Shown here: one piece after another, positions 23,961 through 38,029 of the stretch
Layout: each line of letters starts with the position of its first letter
How positions within the stretch are numbered: position 1 is the first letter of the stretch
Source of the DNA: Membranipora membranacea
Taxonomy: Eukaryota; Bryozoa; Gymnolaemata; Cheilostomatida; Membraniporidae
Reading direction: 5' to 3'
Length of the DNA stretch: 64,000 nt
Assembly (NCBI GenBank): GCA_914767715.1
Contig: OU612075.1
Coordinates: 9,238,001 to 9,302,000, forward strand
The notes under the pieces: generated by a model
The model's input: only the letters and a program-made list of their open reading frames with translations
The model's database searches: none
What the model was told of the DNA's origin: nothing
Program-made: the position numbers and the translations under genes

Positions 23961-26900
23961 TCAGTCTCTTGCAACAGTACCACCATTTGTTACACCAAGA
24001 AGCATCTTAGCTGGGAAACCGTAGCTCTCTCTGTCGCCTGCTCCGTATGTTATCACCATCAGTTTCTCATCTGGGTTATCGTGCATAACTGCATGAGTTT
24101 CTCCATAGGTTATCGAGACATGTGTAGCGACATATTGCTCGAGACCTACAATAACTGGCATATCTCTCCACACGGCTCCAAACGAGTTTCCTGGTGCCAG
24201 AGGGATACCGTCACACTCTGCAATTAATATAATATAATATTATATATAATCTTTGGTCCTCAGACCGCTATTGCAGTGCGAGTATGAATTATGCGACACT
24301 CTAATGTATTTACATTTGGACTAACATCATTGTTAAATTACAGGATTTCCTCATTACAAAATCCTGCAGCCTTGTATTTGTTCCTTCTACCCTGAATTTG
24401 CAATACAATAAGCTTAGGATGCTACCTACAACCATGATTAGATAATATATCAATCGCTATGCTTCATCCATATGTTGTTTGCTGGACAAATTCTATTTTA
24501 TAGAACTCACTGATTTCATCTTTGACTGCGTCCCTAGCTATGATAAGTAGATCGTTGATCGGATAAGGAGTTCTCAGTTCGTTCTCTGACATGGGAGGAG
24601 GGGAGATGAGGAAGTTGTTTGTGTACTGCTCTAGTGGTGGTATGACGATCATAGCTGGGTCGTGGTACAGCTCATTAGCTAGTCTGTCTCTGCTCTTGAC
24701 GAACTGAATTGTCTGTACTGGCACGTCACACTGTACTGCATACAAGCCATCGGAGTCCATGTTAAACTGTAAAGAGAAAGCAGAATTATTCTCAGTCTCC
24801 TATCATCCGTTAGTACTACAACTGACTTTCTTCATCGAAGTAGCAGAGAGAGTTATTCTCTCTTGGGTACAGGTACGGATAGTACCCATGCCGCACCCTA
24901 TACCGATGACTGCCGGAAGCTTGGCTACTCATTATATCAAAGAGGCAATGGGAGTTCTATCAATTTACAAAGAAACGCCTGCCAACAATAAAAAATTTAC
25001 TAAACCACATGCACTAGAATTTGGCGATGACTTTGTTGCTCCATGATCATAAAGATCTATGGTCTCAGGGTTGTCATGACTTACCGGTTTGTATCTGTTT
25101 GGTTGTATGTTGATTTCGAAAGGTGTTCTCTTTGTGCTGTATGCTAGACAGTTGGCTTCAGTGTCCTCGCTGACGATTCGGAGCAAGTCACCGACAGTTC
25201 TTCCTGGGATGGGTTGCATCAAGTATGTCTGCAAGCATCAAGAGGAAAAACCTGATTATAATGTTTTAAACCATTTGTTAGAGATGAGTATTTTTTGGAT
25301 ATTGTGCATCAGGTTAATTTCAGGATTAAGAAGACTGCGACCTTCATGTTTTAAATATCATTAATAATTGAAATCCCGCAACAAAGCCAAGAACATGGGA
25401 AAACTTGTGTGAAAGGTACAGAGTTACGATGTAACATTCATTTGTTGGCGAAACATTTTATAATCAATAGGACTATTAAGAGACGACGCAAGTATCTTAC
25501 CATTCCCCAGCTGGTTATTGGGAGTAACTCATCCACCAAGTGATCTCTGGATCCTGAGTCGGATGGCACATCAGCTCTCACATTACCACTGTAGACATGG
25601 ATTGGCTCATCAGAGATAACCTTTGTTACAGACAGATCGTTGAGGCTCTGTACTTGGTATGCGTCGAATGCGTTGAGGGTCACGGTCTACAAGAATGATG
25701 TGAATGAAATGAATAAAGGTGTCCAAAAAATTGCTGTATCAGCGATAATCATTGATCCAATGCAATCTTGACAATATAGTCCAGGCTGCCATATTCGATT
25801 AAGCATTGTTTGGGGCACCAATTCAGTTCCTATAGCGCTAGTATTACCAAATTTTAAGGGGCAACTTACAAGGAGAATTGAGACAGTGAAGTGTGCGAAA
25901 ATCCGGGTTTGCCTAGATATGGATTATCCTATGAAAACCAACGCGTTTTGGAAGGGCAAATCAACCCACATTTAAGTCAAAGCCGAAATAAAAACTAGGA
26001 AAAGGTATGTTGGTCTCTCACCTTGACAGCTGGGTTTTTGAAGGCATATCCTGGATATTCTAATGTGACGGTCGTATTATCGAAGATGGCCACCATACCA
26101 ATCTGAGTTGCCCTCTCTACCGGGTAATAACTGAGTGTACGGAACTCCATTCCTGCCTTATCATCAGCGAAAGCAAGGAATCCTTCGGTGGTATATCTCT
26201 CGCGGTTCATTCCTACAGACATTCAATAAATCAAAATTAAAAGTTTTGTTTCATGTATTGTGAAAGTCATCATATAGCTAGAGTATTCACAGAAGGAAAA
26301 CTTCGCCATTTCGCGAAGGCTTGAAGAAATGGTGAAAAATACAACTGCTAATGCTTACCTAACTTTATTTATGTGAAAGAGAGCCAATATTTACTCCTCC
26401 AGGGTAGAGTGCACCAAAATTAAACCGTGTTCGCTAGATACGTCAATGTAAGTAGGGAAACACGACCTGCTATGTAGATCTTGATAATATTTATAATAAA
26501 TCTCACCATAGACAAGAAGTTGCTTCTGGAATTTCTCGTATACTCTGATACCATAAGGCTCCAATGTTGTACCAATCAGCCCTAAGCATCGTGGGAGGCG
26601 GAAACTACAACACAAAAAATGCTATGTTGATAAAACTGATTAATTCACTATAAATTAATGTGCGTAAGTCAGTGCATTTTGTGCTTGCTGTGGAAAGACA
26701 ACTCCAGATTATTGACATTGCGTTTATCAAACCCTAGCAAGCTGTGCCACAAATTTTCCCAAAGCATAAGTAGTTTGAGAAAGCAAACCAGCCAAATATT
26801 TTAGCACATACTTCCTACCCAGAAAGCTTTGCTATAGCTAGATCAAGTCGGACCCAATTTGCTTGTATTCGGAGTTGCTAATTGGATCAAACTTGGTCTT

Positions 26901-29900
26901 ATATAATATGGCTATGATATAATATGGCTACTGACAACCAGTTTTAAATGTGTGTTAGTATACCTCATAAGTTTCCTAAAGATGCATTGAGAACAATAAG
27001 TTTCAGGTGAGTAAATTGTTATAGTAAATGCAGTAAAATTGTTAATATTAAATCGTTATGTGCAAAACATGTAGAAAACAACAACATATAACCGTAATTA
27101 AAGTTCAGAAGCAGATCTTCAACATTAAAAGCTTGTGCTTAACAACTTACGATGCGTAAATATCATTGATATTATTGCTAAGAGGGTAGAAAATTGATTT
27201 CACTACAGTTGCTATACATTAAAACTATTTGCTACACATTGGATGCACTAAATTGTAAGGCATTGCAGGCAAGGAGTTACTCCTTTCCCGCTATCCTTCC
27301 ATTGTCATCCCTGAAATCCCATCACAGATATTCTAGCCTGTGCCCAATTTTGGCAGTATGATTGCTACATCAGCGTAGCGCCCATCCAGGCCACCATCCT
27401 ACACACAACTAGTAACATTCATTATGATTAATCAAACTAGCAGCTCTTGCAATCTCTCGTTGATACTCACTTGACGAAACTATTAATTACAAGTAAACAG
27501 TTGAAAATAAAATTGGGGCTCTCCAAATGTGCCTGGAAGAGGGATGATCCTTTGTATCAAGATTTCTCTGAGCTAAAAGTTTGAAATGGGACAGGACAAT
27601 AAACACCATGCCCTAGATTCTGTGTTGCATAAATGTTGGTGTAAGACTGGTGCGTAGGTCTCTGTGAATGACAGGTCTAAACTATTGATATCTTCCAAAT
27701 ATATCGATATTCTACTGCTTGGAGGGATTTTTCTCAATTAATCATCAACAAACTTTCCAGACAGGACCAGAAAATTACGACATACCTGGCAAGCATTGAT
27801 GGTTGAATCACTTTGGTCTCATGGAAGTAGCAGGGATGGAAAGGTGGCAGGCTGGGTGTCAAGACAACTACAGTTACATTCTCATCTGCGTTGGCTGGTG
27901 CAGCATAGATCTGTCAAAATCAAGATAATGTTATTATATTTTCAGATTTATTGAATCATGCCCACATCTTACAACTTTGACCATGAAAGAACTGGAAAAA
28001 GGGATGAATTTGAATCTGTTTTAAATGCCAAAAGTGGCATGTCTAAAGCTGCGAATAAGCTTGTGTCCAAATGTAAGACAAAATTGTTACTACATGTAAA
28101 ACTCTCAACTCTCAAGCTTCCTTCATTTTTCAAAAAATAAAAACAAAAATATGCTTCAGTATTGTTCAAAGACTATTTACCTCCAAGTCTAGGTCCAGTG
28201 AATCGTCATCGTTGGTGTTTTCCATGAACATCATAGTGAATGTGTGACCATATTGTCCAACATCAGGCTTAGCGAGACATCTTCTGCCACCGGGGATGTT
28301 GAAGCATATCTCAGTGGAATTGCAAGGGTTAGCACACTCACATGTGTTCAGAGCTGCAAAATCAGAAGGTTAGCAAAAATTTGATAACAGAAAGAAAATC
28401 TTGTTAATCTTGTTTTAGAACTCAACATACAGATGTATTCCAGAATAGTAGAAATCAAAGTAAATATAATACTACTCACTAATGCCGCAAGTGGGTCCAA
28501 ATGTGCATGGAGGGCATGTGGGGGAAATGCCACCTGTACTTCCTGTGCCTCCGGTGCTTCCTGAGCCTCCACTTGGCTCGGTGGTTGGTCCTCCTGAGCC
28601 ATTATCTGGAGTGGTGGTCGGTCCTTCTCCGCCATTTCCACCGCCATTGTCTGGAGTGGTGGTTGGTCCTTCTCCGCCATTTCCGCCGCCATTATCTGGA
28701 GTGGTGGTTGGTCCTTCTCCGCCATTTCCGCCACCATTATCTGGTGTGGTGGTTGGTCCTTCTCCGCCATTTCCGCCGCCATTATCTGGAGTGGTGGTTG
28801 GTCCTTCTCCGCCATTTCCGCCACCATTATCTGGTGTGGTGGTTGGTCCTTCTCCGCCATTTCCGCCGCCATTATCTGGAGTGGTGGTCGGACCTTCTCC
28901 CCCATTTCCGCCACCATTATCTGGTGTGGTGGTTGGTCCTTCTCCGCCATTTCCGCCACCATTATCTGGTGTGGTGGTTGGTCCTTCTCCGCCATTTCCG
29001 CCGCCATTATCTGGTGTGGTGGTTGGTCCTTCTCCGCCATTTCCGCCGCCATTATCTGGAGTGGTGGTCGGACCTTCTCCGCCATTTCCACCGCCATTAT
29101 CTGGAGTGGTTGTTGGACCTTCTCCGCCATTTCCACCACCATTATCTGGTGTGGTGGTTGGACCTTCTCCATTTCCGCCGCCATTATCTGGTGTGGTGGT
29201 TGGTCCTTCTCCGCCATTTCCGCCGCCATTATCTGGAGTGGTGGTTGGACCTTCTCCGCCATTTCCTCCTGAGCCATTATCTGGAGTGGTTGTTCCTGGG
29301 TTGACAGGTGTTGTACACTGAGGCCCATTGACTGAATCAGAACAAGTCTGTCCATTCTCACAGGGGTTGTTACAAGCACAGTTACCCAGCACTGTACAAA
29401 AGAAATAAAGACATAATCATTTGGAAGTTGTCTCACTTTTCTGCGATAAAACACATTTCCCTGAATTTTGAAGGAAAATTCCATGCAGTAAAAATTGAAG
29501 CATCCAGTGAGTACTACATTGCAACGAAAACTCAATTGACCTATGTATTCAAGTGTAACGAATATATCACTGAAATACTTGAAAGGTTGAAAATTTTATC
29601 TATGATGCTTACACTTTTCGCATTTGCTACCAAAGTAACATTGATTTGGGCACTCTGCGTTGACTGGAGGCTGGCAGTAGAAGTTAGATCCACTTGGCAC
29701 ACATACAGCTCCACTATCTGTACAGGTCTCATCGCAGTCTGTAAAGGATAAGATGTGAAATATGATATAGACTCAAGGCTGTGATGCCCAAGGGTGTAAC
29801 TGTCATGGTCAGGGGTACAATGTTCAGAGGTGTAATACCTAGGAGTGTGATGCTCAGGGGTGCGATGTGCAGGGTTGGTGCATTGGTTTGCGCAATTTGA

Positions 29901-32900
29901 ACCTATGTGTGCATATAATTGGTCCAAACTACAATTTTATTGGATGCGTTTCGTATAAGAATGTTTGTGTATTACTTATAGCTTCAGCAGTGGCTTGTAG
30001 CTTGGCAAGGTGGCAAATGGAATACTCTTGTAGCTACTTTTGGTTTCCCAATGATGACAGTACAGTTAACCAGATATGCATAAATTATAACAGATGGCAT
30101 CACAACTATGAGTGGTATGTGAAACTCAATATCTAAACAATTTGATTCAGTTCCTTGAATTCGTAGCCCACAATTGTGGATTTAAAGTTCCAGTTGGGTT
30201 CAAAAATTACATGATAAGACTGGTATTCATTAATTGGACCAAAGTGTTCTTGCGGATTTCCTTGGGGGAATCGCATCCGACTATGTTCCCAGAGCATCAT
30301 TGTTAAAATACTGATAAGCTTGCAGAGGCTGCTGCTATGATGACTCATGGGTTCCGATAATTCCCGTGTCCTCTTTTTATTTCCATTCAACTGAAGAAAT
30401 ACACACTACCGCAATTCTTCATTCATGTTTGGATGTATTTGTAAATACGGATTGAATAAACTATACACATCATAAAATGCCTATTGTAAGTACTGGTGTA
30501 CAACATCCTGTACACGTAAGTCTACCTTAAGATATCTCAGTCTGTTTTTAACAACTGCCCTGTATTCAACCACTTAAAAACAACCCCAGTTAGATTCAAA
30601 TTGCCTGTATTTGGAGTTGCTTCCCTTTTTTACCAACTACCTGAAATGCAGGCAAAACCGATCCGTGATAGGAGACTTACCATCATAACAGATATTCTGT
30701 AGATGTACCCAGTGGTCAGTACAGTCGTCGCTGACTACTCGAGGATCTGAGGCGTCCTGTACTCTACCAGCTGGCAAAATAAGCTCGCAGTTTGGCTCCT
30801 TGTAACAGCTAGGCTCTGCAACATCAATAGATTAGCTGTGTTGATTGTAATAGACACTGTGCTTTTTGCTTTGAAACCTGCACTACTAACCACATGATAT
30901 GGTAGAAGAATATATCTACCCAAAATCGCACCATTCCTGTTTATTGGGGGATTAAAAAATATTCCTCGAGGCAATTCGTGCGGTTTTTGCATACACATTT
31001 AAAACTGCACCATTCCTGATAGTGAAGCCCCTGCAGGGTCCCTGGCTGCAAATACATGCAGAAATAGTCATGCAAAGCAGATTCCTCACCGGTTACCTGG
31101 TGGCAAACTACGATGTGACAACCAGTAACAAGGTCACTGACAGCGGGCTTCAAGTACTTCTCGTCTGCACACCATATAATTTGGAACGACGGCTCAAAAT
31201 AGCGTCACAAACCAAAATGTGAGAGTTTGACAGCTGTATGCGAGGTACTACCTAAGCTATGATGGATGGATTCAACATTGTGATGATGACTTGATGAGAC
31301 ATCAACCAATTAGGATGAGGAATAAGTCAGTGATGTAAGGTCGAGTCAGCAAGGAAATGGTCAGCCAGGTCATGAGGAAACGCTTCCTCCTGTTGTGGAT
31401 CAGTTGTTGTGTAGCAAAGCTCAAAAAATTAGTTAGCTTCCTCAAAAATTGGCATATTATTTAGTACCCGAGCTAATCTCAAACAGAACTTCCTTAAGTG
31501 AATCCTTGCTATGTGTTTGCGTACAATGTCAATATTGGGGAAACTTCACATCTTTCCTAAGCTTTACAATTGGATGGTTGTAATATCCTGCTCTGAGTGC
31601 ATGGGCTAATATCACCACTTCCTTGTAAACTACTTTTGGCTTTTTTAATACTGCAAAATGTTGATATGGTTCTTTTGTTCTATTGTCTACTCAATCAATA
31701 CATCACTGAATGGGTCAGGATTCACAATCCCCAGGGACTATATTTCAAGATAGGGGAAAGAAGTAGTACTATATAGGAAGCTTCCTTTTTACCAATGCCA
31801 AAAGGTGACACACACAAATAATGGGAAACCTCAGATCTAGCAGTATTTTCCATTGCGTACCGTGCCATTCCGCCTCATACAAGTATTCTTTACAATCTAG
31901 ATGGAGTTTGAAATGCTTGTGATTCGAAATATGGGAATTCTTTTCCGCTGAAGGGTCTGCCATAAAATTACTTACGTGCTTCACTAGAGTGATCATTGTC
32001 AACTCGGAAGTTTACTCCAATACAGCCCATTCCATTGGTGTTCACATACGTACAGAGGTCAACACAAGACTCAAGGTCGCACATGAAGGTCACTGCTAGC
32101 CCAATCTCAGCTTCACTAACAAACTTATACTGTTGTCCATTGTCGGTCACTACTCCTCGATAACAGTCATCAACTAAATGAAGAAACAAAATAAAGGATT
32201 ATTGAAAAAGGAAATAAAAACCCAAATAAGATGTAAATAAATAAAGGATTAGATTTTGTCACTTATTCTGAGAGTTATGTATTGTAGGGTCAAATTTTTC
32301 CCTCGCATACTGCGAGTGAAAATGCTATAGATAAAACTTTTAAATTCAACTACCAGGTTGGTGAGGTACAGTTTCAACTTTGTCTTTGGCTCATTGAACA
32401 TCAACTAACAATGAAACCTAGAGAGGGAACTTTTGAATAGGAGGATGTGATTTTGTCAGTATGTTTTTGATTTTGCGCCAACAAGCTGCTTCTTAGCATC
32501 CATTAAAACCTAATGGAAAACAAATACCACAGGTGGTAGCCTCTCTCCAATTTCACCTGATGGTAATTCAGATGCCGAGGCTGTAATTTAGACAGTAATT
32601 ATGCCCAACAGAGCATGCTGCTCAAGAGGGTGATGAGGCTATCTTATTGAAAAGCTAGATAACAAGCCTGATAGAACTCGACCTTAATGATGCCCTTCAC
32701 ATGACCTTAATTGTGTGCCGAGGCTACCAGCACTGCAGTTAAACATAATTATTTTTCGAGTATTAGAGACTTGAAGTTAAAGTGCAATGTCTACCATACA
32801 GTAGGTAGCCTAGCCCTATTATAAATATCCACCCTGTTCATTTGGTGCAAGTACTATAATGTATACGAAACATAGTCATAGTAAGTGTCTTGCTGTATAT

Positions 32901-35900
32901 CATATTAAACAAGGAACCAATGCTTGTTAGGCAATAGCTAGTCAATACGAAAGATCCTGTTGTATATGTAGAAGATCGGTGTACCAATTTGTACCAGTCT
33001 ATCTTCAGAACACCTACGTGTTGATAAACATGACATCACAACATCATCATTATCGCAGTGTCTTCCTTTACATATAATGTCACCAATTTTAATTATAGGG
33101 TGGGGCTCTGTATGTCACGGCAATTAAATACTGTGAATCAAAAATTGGCGTGATGTTTCACTTTCTAAAAATGGGTATCGCAGATTTGCTAATTTGAGGG
33201 CTCTCGTTGCTCGGTGTACTGGAAAGTGTGCTACATCATTGTGAAATTAAAACCAGGAATGTGGACATTTATTCTCGAGTTGATAAAATTCCATCAAAGT
33301 ATTGAAATTGTCCGTGTTTTGGAGTAGATGCGTTATAATGATAAGCAAGAAATTCACATGCATTTTAGCTATTTGGCGGATGTGAAAATGCAATTTTAAA
33401 GACTATTCACCCAATCTAACAAACTGGCTAAATTGCACCTTGGCGGAAAAAATTAATACATACGCACTGTAGTGTTCCTGTAGTCTCAATGGTTAGGCCA
33501 TGCATCATATTAAACTTCAAAACCTAGACTATCCTACATGATTGGATCACATAGGGGAATGACTTTATACCAGTCTTTCCTACCACTAGACAGGGTTAAG
33601 ACAGTACAAGTCTAGAGCAGGGAGTCTCAATTCTTACAGCTCATTTAGCATAAATTTTGAGATTATTGCCTATTGAATACAAGCCAATGATATTGGACCA
33701 AGAGAAATTTATGGAACATTACCGGGAAACCCACACATCCTTAAATACCTCAAAATTATTGTTTGATTCCCCTTCAGAGTTTTCTATTGTTCGAATTATA
33801 TGGAAATAAAAATTGAAAACATGCGGAAGTGAGCCGTGAGTGGCCGTGATATCCTACTATTTCTGAATGTTGTGTGTTCTATCGACACTATTATACTGTA
33901 ATCCAGAAAAAGTTCTCAGTGGCAATTTGACCCACTGTTAGTAAAAGAGTTTTTTTAAGTGGATGGTTAAATCAACTACAAACATAGCACAAGTCCATAC
34001 TGCAATGCAGGCATCAACATAATAATTGTTTATGCAATTCAGAAAGGAAAGCACCCAAATATTATTTACTTCACAAAAATGCCTACATGCCTAACTATAG
34101 CATCACCAAATTACTACCAATAGTTTGGCGTGGCTCACAAACATGCTGAGGGTTTTACGTAATTTTCCTTAGGAAAGTGAGGTGATCACCAGATCCTACC
34201 AAAAGATATCCAGCATATCTCTGAAGTGTGGCAAAATATTTTGCCAATTTTGTACAAGGTTACCTAACACTGCCATCTCGATGGTAATTATGTTTGATAA
34301 TTTTGCCGATTAAGCAGTCAGATTTGTTGTCACATGGGCTAATGAAAACAAGCATGTTAAGGACACATACAGGATACATCGAATGATAGATAAAATTTTG
34401 GGACGTTGCCAAGAATTAAAATTGCACTAATTTAAATGCAATGCTTGTTTCTGGAGAGTTGAGTGGAGAGAACTTGGTCAAAGAAAGAGTGCACTTGACC
34501 TTGATGTAATCCATTAGATACGATAATAATACTTAATTTTCACCATGATCAATTTTAAAGTACAAAATTATGGGGCCCGAAAATTAGGGGCATCTGTTAC
34601 CCAAGGACTTAGTTTTCCATGTCAATGAGATAATGATGGATCCAAATCTTCTAATGATGGTAAGAATGCGTGACTAGGAGATAATTACAGATACCCAAAA
34701 GTACGAGAGGGGCCCTGCTCCCTTCCCCCAAGTTCGAGAGGGTCCCATTTTCTGCAATGTTGGCTCTCGTGAAACTTGACGCTGTACACCATATAGTGCA
34801 TAATGAGATATAAATCTATAGCTAGATGCCAGATAAGGAGTAAGATGCTGTCGACAAACTGTAATTATAGGGGGTAGCATTTTGTGTTACAAACTTAATA
34901 TGGAGGGCCCAGAAAGCTTCATTACTTGGATTAATAATTTATAATTTGGGTCCTGGTACTAACTGCTTAATGAGATTGGGATCTGAAGCAGGTCACGCCA
35001 TACACAAATATGAGAATCATCCGTGCAAAATATTTTTGGAAGCCCGAAATGACCGTTCTATAAATAGGACAGCATTTATAGACAATGATATTTTTCATAA
35101 ATACACCTGACTGCTTTGTTTTTATTATTTATTTATGCATGCTCTTTATTTGTCATTGACTTTGATCGGCACTAATAAAGTATATATTATTATTATTATA
35201 CTTATAAACATTGAAACCTCGGAACCTGGTATTAACTGGATTCTGAATTAAATAGGGGGCATAACTTAGGACATACGAGACCATGCACAACAAGAACAAA
35301 TGGCGAAAGTGAATTTGTCATGCCATACAATGGTCCCTTTTTTCCATCTACTCTCGACTAAGAATAATTTGCAAAATGTTCAACAACTTTGGCAGGTTGC
35401 GGTAATGTTACTGAAATTTTTGACCTCGCCTACATTCTCTAACAGAAATTGTCAAGATCTTTTTCGAGTGAGCTAGGTAAGGTAACGGAGCAGTGACCGC
35501 TCTAGGTGGTATTTTGAATATTTAGATCAGACAGATGCGACATAACGTCTCCATAGTTTTACTTTATAATAACCCCTGACCTATTAGAGCGAAAAATCAG
35601 CCTCTTATTGTAACAAGTACAGCTAGATAGTTATGAAACAGCTTTTCTTTTACGCACAGTCGTAGCCATTATCAAAATGCCAAAGACACTGTGCTATTCT
35701 GGAAACCGTGTTGAACCATTATTTTTAATGTAAACCCTTTAATTTTATTATATTTCGATATATTCACAGCGAATATTTTAGCGAATTTGATGAATGCGCA
35801 AAACAAGTGAAAGTTACATGAGAGAGAAATGTTTTGGTTGTTATGAGATACCATGATACAGCTTACGAAGTTTTGTAAAATGCAAACTGTTTTAACCGTA

Positions 35901-36383
35901 AACAAGAGGCGCACCATGATTTTAAGTTTTTAGTTATCTTAAAATTTTACCGACTCAATGATGTCAAAACTTTTAAAGACAATGTTGACCAATATTGCTG
36001 CCCACATATTTACTACATGAATTAAAAAATGAGCCACCTATAACTAGTATTATTTTTTAATGAGAAGTTAGGATTATTAATAACATGAAAACGAATAAAG
36101 GGTGCTGGTGTTTTGTAAAGAGCCGAAAAAAATTTACTTGATACAGTATCCCCATCTTTCTACATGTTGCATTACTAATATAAAGAGTAAATGTATAATA
36201 TGATGACTTACCGAATGTGTAGTTTTCTGCGCTGCTTGATCCCAAGCTCACCGATGAGACGTCAGAGTGATCTGGGTCATGAGGAGGCAGCACGCCTTCA
36301 TCATCTCTGTATATACTAGACGCCAGAGAAAATCCGACACAAATAGTCAAAACAGCAGCGATTGTTTGTAACATCGCCATCAT
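23961..36383 (-). CDS. secreted apple/EGF/mucin-like protein with IgGFc-binding N-terminal-type domain
   Basis: Thirteen exons in consistent phase: 36383-36212, 32173-31976, 30815-30681, 29738-29613, 29391-28480, 28353-28181, 27910-27786, 26604-26507, 26212-26022, 25686-25501, 25228-25085, 24766-24511, 24217-23961; 990 aa. A signal peptide (hydrophobic about residues 4-22, ending SLASS) is followed by an apple/PAN-like Cys region (about 60-125, with CVDLCTYVNTNGMGCIGVNF), EGF-like Cys clusters (about 169-235), a Gly/Thr/Pro array of about 15 repeats (GGEGPTTTPDNGGGN, about 240-475), another Cys-rich EGF-like stretch (about 505-530), and from about 540 to the end a domain like the N-terminal region of IgGFc-binding protein/FCGBP (GFLAFADDKAGMEFRTLSYY, NTTVTLEYPG, HVYSGNVRADVPS, RDHLVDELLPITSWG). 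No transmembrane segment or anchor is seen. The Thr/Pro array is a likely O-glycosylation site. A secreted mucus-type or adhesive defence protein is inference. Intron 1 is about 4 kb. Confidence 0.85.
28575..29300 (-). repeat. 45-bp coding minisatellite (Gly/Thr/Pro repeats)
   Basis: About 15 units of 45 bp lie inside one 912-bp exon; each encodes a variant of GGEGPTTTPDNGGGN. One unit has lost a codon (GGGNGEG, near 29165-29170), which keeps the frame. Third-position changes (cca/ccg, gga/ggt) distinguish neighbouring units and show patterned sharing between non-adjacent copies, as unequal exchange would give. The opposite strand is also open throughout, but that frame is a by-product of the repeat. 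Confidence 0.93.
29780..29882. repeat. degenerate 15-17-bp tandem repeat in an intron
   Basis: About six imperfect units of the form aggggtgtgatgctc lie directly upstream (minus sense) of the exon at 29738-29613. No coding role is apparent. Confidence 0.7.
32174..36211. other. intron 1 of the IgGFc-domain gene (about 4 kb), no exon found
   Basis: This is AT-rich sequence without supported coding exons. At about 35085-35200 a segment ends in aataaagtatatattattatt, which resembles the 3' tail of a LINE such as a CR1/L2-like element. Nothing in it reads as protein. Confidence 0.45.
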
Positions 36384-38029
36384 AGTTTGTGCTATGTCAC
36401 TTTGTAATACTGGCTCCTATAGCTCTCTGATGTTCTGTTTGTCCTGTTTAATTCTTGTCTCTGCCGACTCAATGCCCACGATCTGCCCTGTGCCGGGTGG
36501 TGACAGTGCCGCTCAGCGAATTGACCGAGTTGAACTTTAGGGTGGAACTGAATTCTACACACAAGAATAACCGAGTTTTATCATGTGCAAGGCTAGATTG
36601 CTATCGTTGTCGACATGGTCTTTTGAGCTTACCATTGGGCCAACGCCGAACTTTATGTAGCCGTTTAAAATTTAATTGCCAGTGTCAGGTAAGGATGGGA
36701 GGGACCTAGAGTGTAATCTCAATGGTTCTGCCTCAGTTTGTAGCCTATTGTTGGCCATTAAGATTGGACAGGCGGCTGTAATTAACAATATTGAGATGGC
36801 TAAACAGGTTTCTAATCCTTTCTGAACACACCCACATATTACCAAGCATGAGGACCTACACCAGTGGTGGGTATAAATTATGGGCGCGGAGAGGCCCCAC
36901 AACCATAAGAGGCATGGATAGGCCCTGATGCTTAATTACAATGCTGGCATTCTTATCAGTATCAAGCTTATTATACTCTTAGAAAGTAGCAAGCAGTTAT
37001 CTCTTGTGGGCACTGAGTGTCACATCTACCACTTGGTAAACAACAATGGCACACTTACACAACAAACAAAGGCCCGACATAATCTGCTATTATTAAAACC
37101 ACGCCACACTTTTAGAACAACAGGACTTGATGCCAAACAGAGATAGCAATATGATTAGAGCTTGTAATCAGATGAAAGTATCAGTATAATTATGGTTTAT
37201 CCTCATGTTTTGTTCAAGGCTTACTGAGATGTCACTGAAAGATTGAAGACTTACCGCATTCCATTTCTTCTTGATTAGAGCACAACCAGTCCCTGTCCTA
37301 ATTAAGAACAATGTACTTTACCACCTTGTCTCCTAAAACACAATTATTCATATAGTCATTACTAAACATCATGCTGAGTGTCAGCTTTGATCTATGTTTG
37401 GCGGTTCCTAAGATTGACATGCACCATGCTGTTTCGGTCCCTCCACAAATAAATAATCACATTGTTGAAAGCTTTGCTTGATTTACCAAAGCTGAGTAAA
37501 AAGCGCATGGCCTTCAATGCTATATGGCTTATGAGTGACATCAGCATAGAGGGATTCCCATCACACTGGCAGGGCTTTAACTTTATTATCACTCTCAAAC
37601 ATAAACTTTTCCATCGCAAGAGAAATTGTTACCGATGTTTTTCTCTTCGCTATTTTTCTGATGCATATTATGAACTAACTGAAAGTGAATAACTTTGATT
37701 ACCATAATAATTAAAGGGTTTCCCATTGCACGGTATCAGAAGTTTTTTTTCCCTGAGATGAATTCATTGAGTTCCATGACCTCATTCTGCTGAGGGTTTA
37801 TCTCGATTCGTTCTCTCATCTCAATGGCTCCACCAGAAGGTATTTCTTTAACTGCCAAGTTTTCTGTTGTGATTGGGAGCTGGAATTTTTTTTGGTAGCA
37901 CCATGGTGATGACAAACATTTTCCGGTAATCGGCATAAAAAATTGTCATCATGCTGAAGTTGATAGTAACACCCACAACTTCGAGTGACCAGTCGATGTA
38001 GATTCGCTAATCTGACTGGATTTCAAACA
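36384..38029. other. intergenic region between the IgGFc-domain gene and the TNF array
   Basis: This is the promoter side of the minus-strand secreted-protein gene; a weak TATA-like gctatagg lies about 40 bp upstream of its ATG. No gene is supported. At 37254-37270 the minus strand reads ATGGAATGCG followed by gtaagt, in the right phase to splice to exon 2 of that gene, so an alternative first exon is possible but unsupported. Confidence 0.4.

Noticed and set aside
28482-29321. Plus-strand open frames of 279 and 267 codons
   Set aside because: They are the complement of the 45-bp coding minisatellite, which stays open in several frames because 45 is divisible by three. The minus frame has splice sites, flanking Cys-rich exons and matching phases.
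28348-29535. Minus-strand 395-codon frame across the same repeat
   Set aside because: It is a shifted reading of the minisatellite that runs through both splice sites, and its composition (QPPHQIMAAEMAEKD repeats) fits no domain context.
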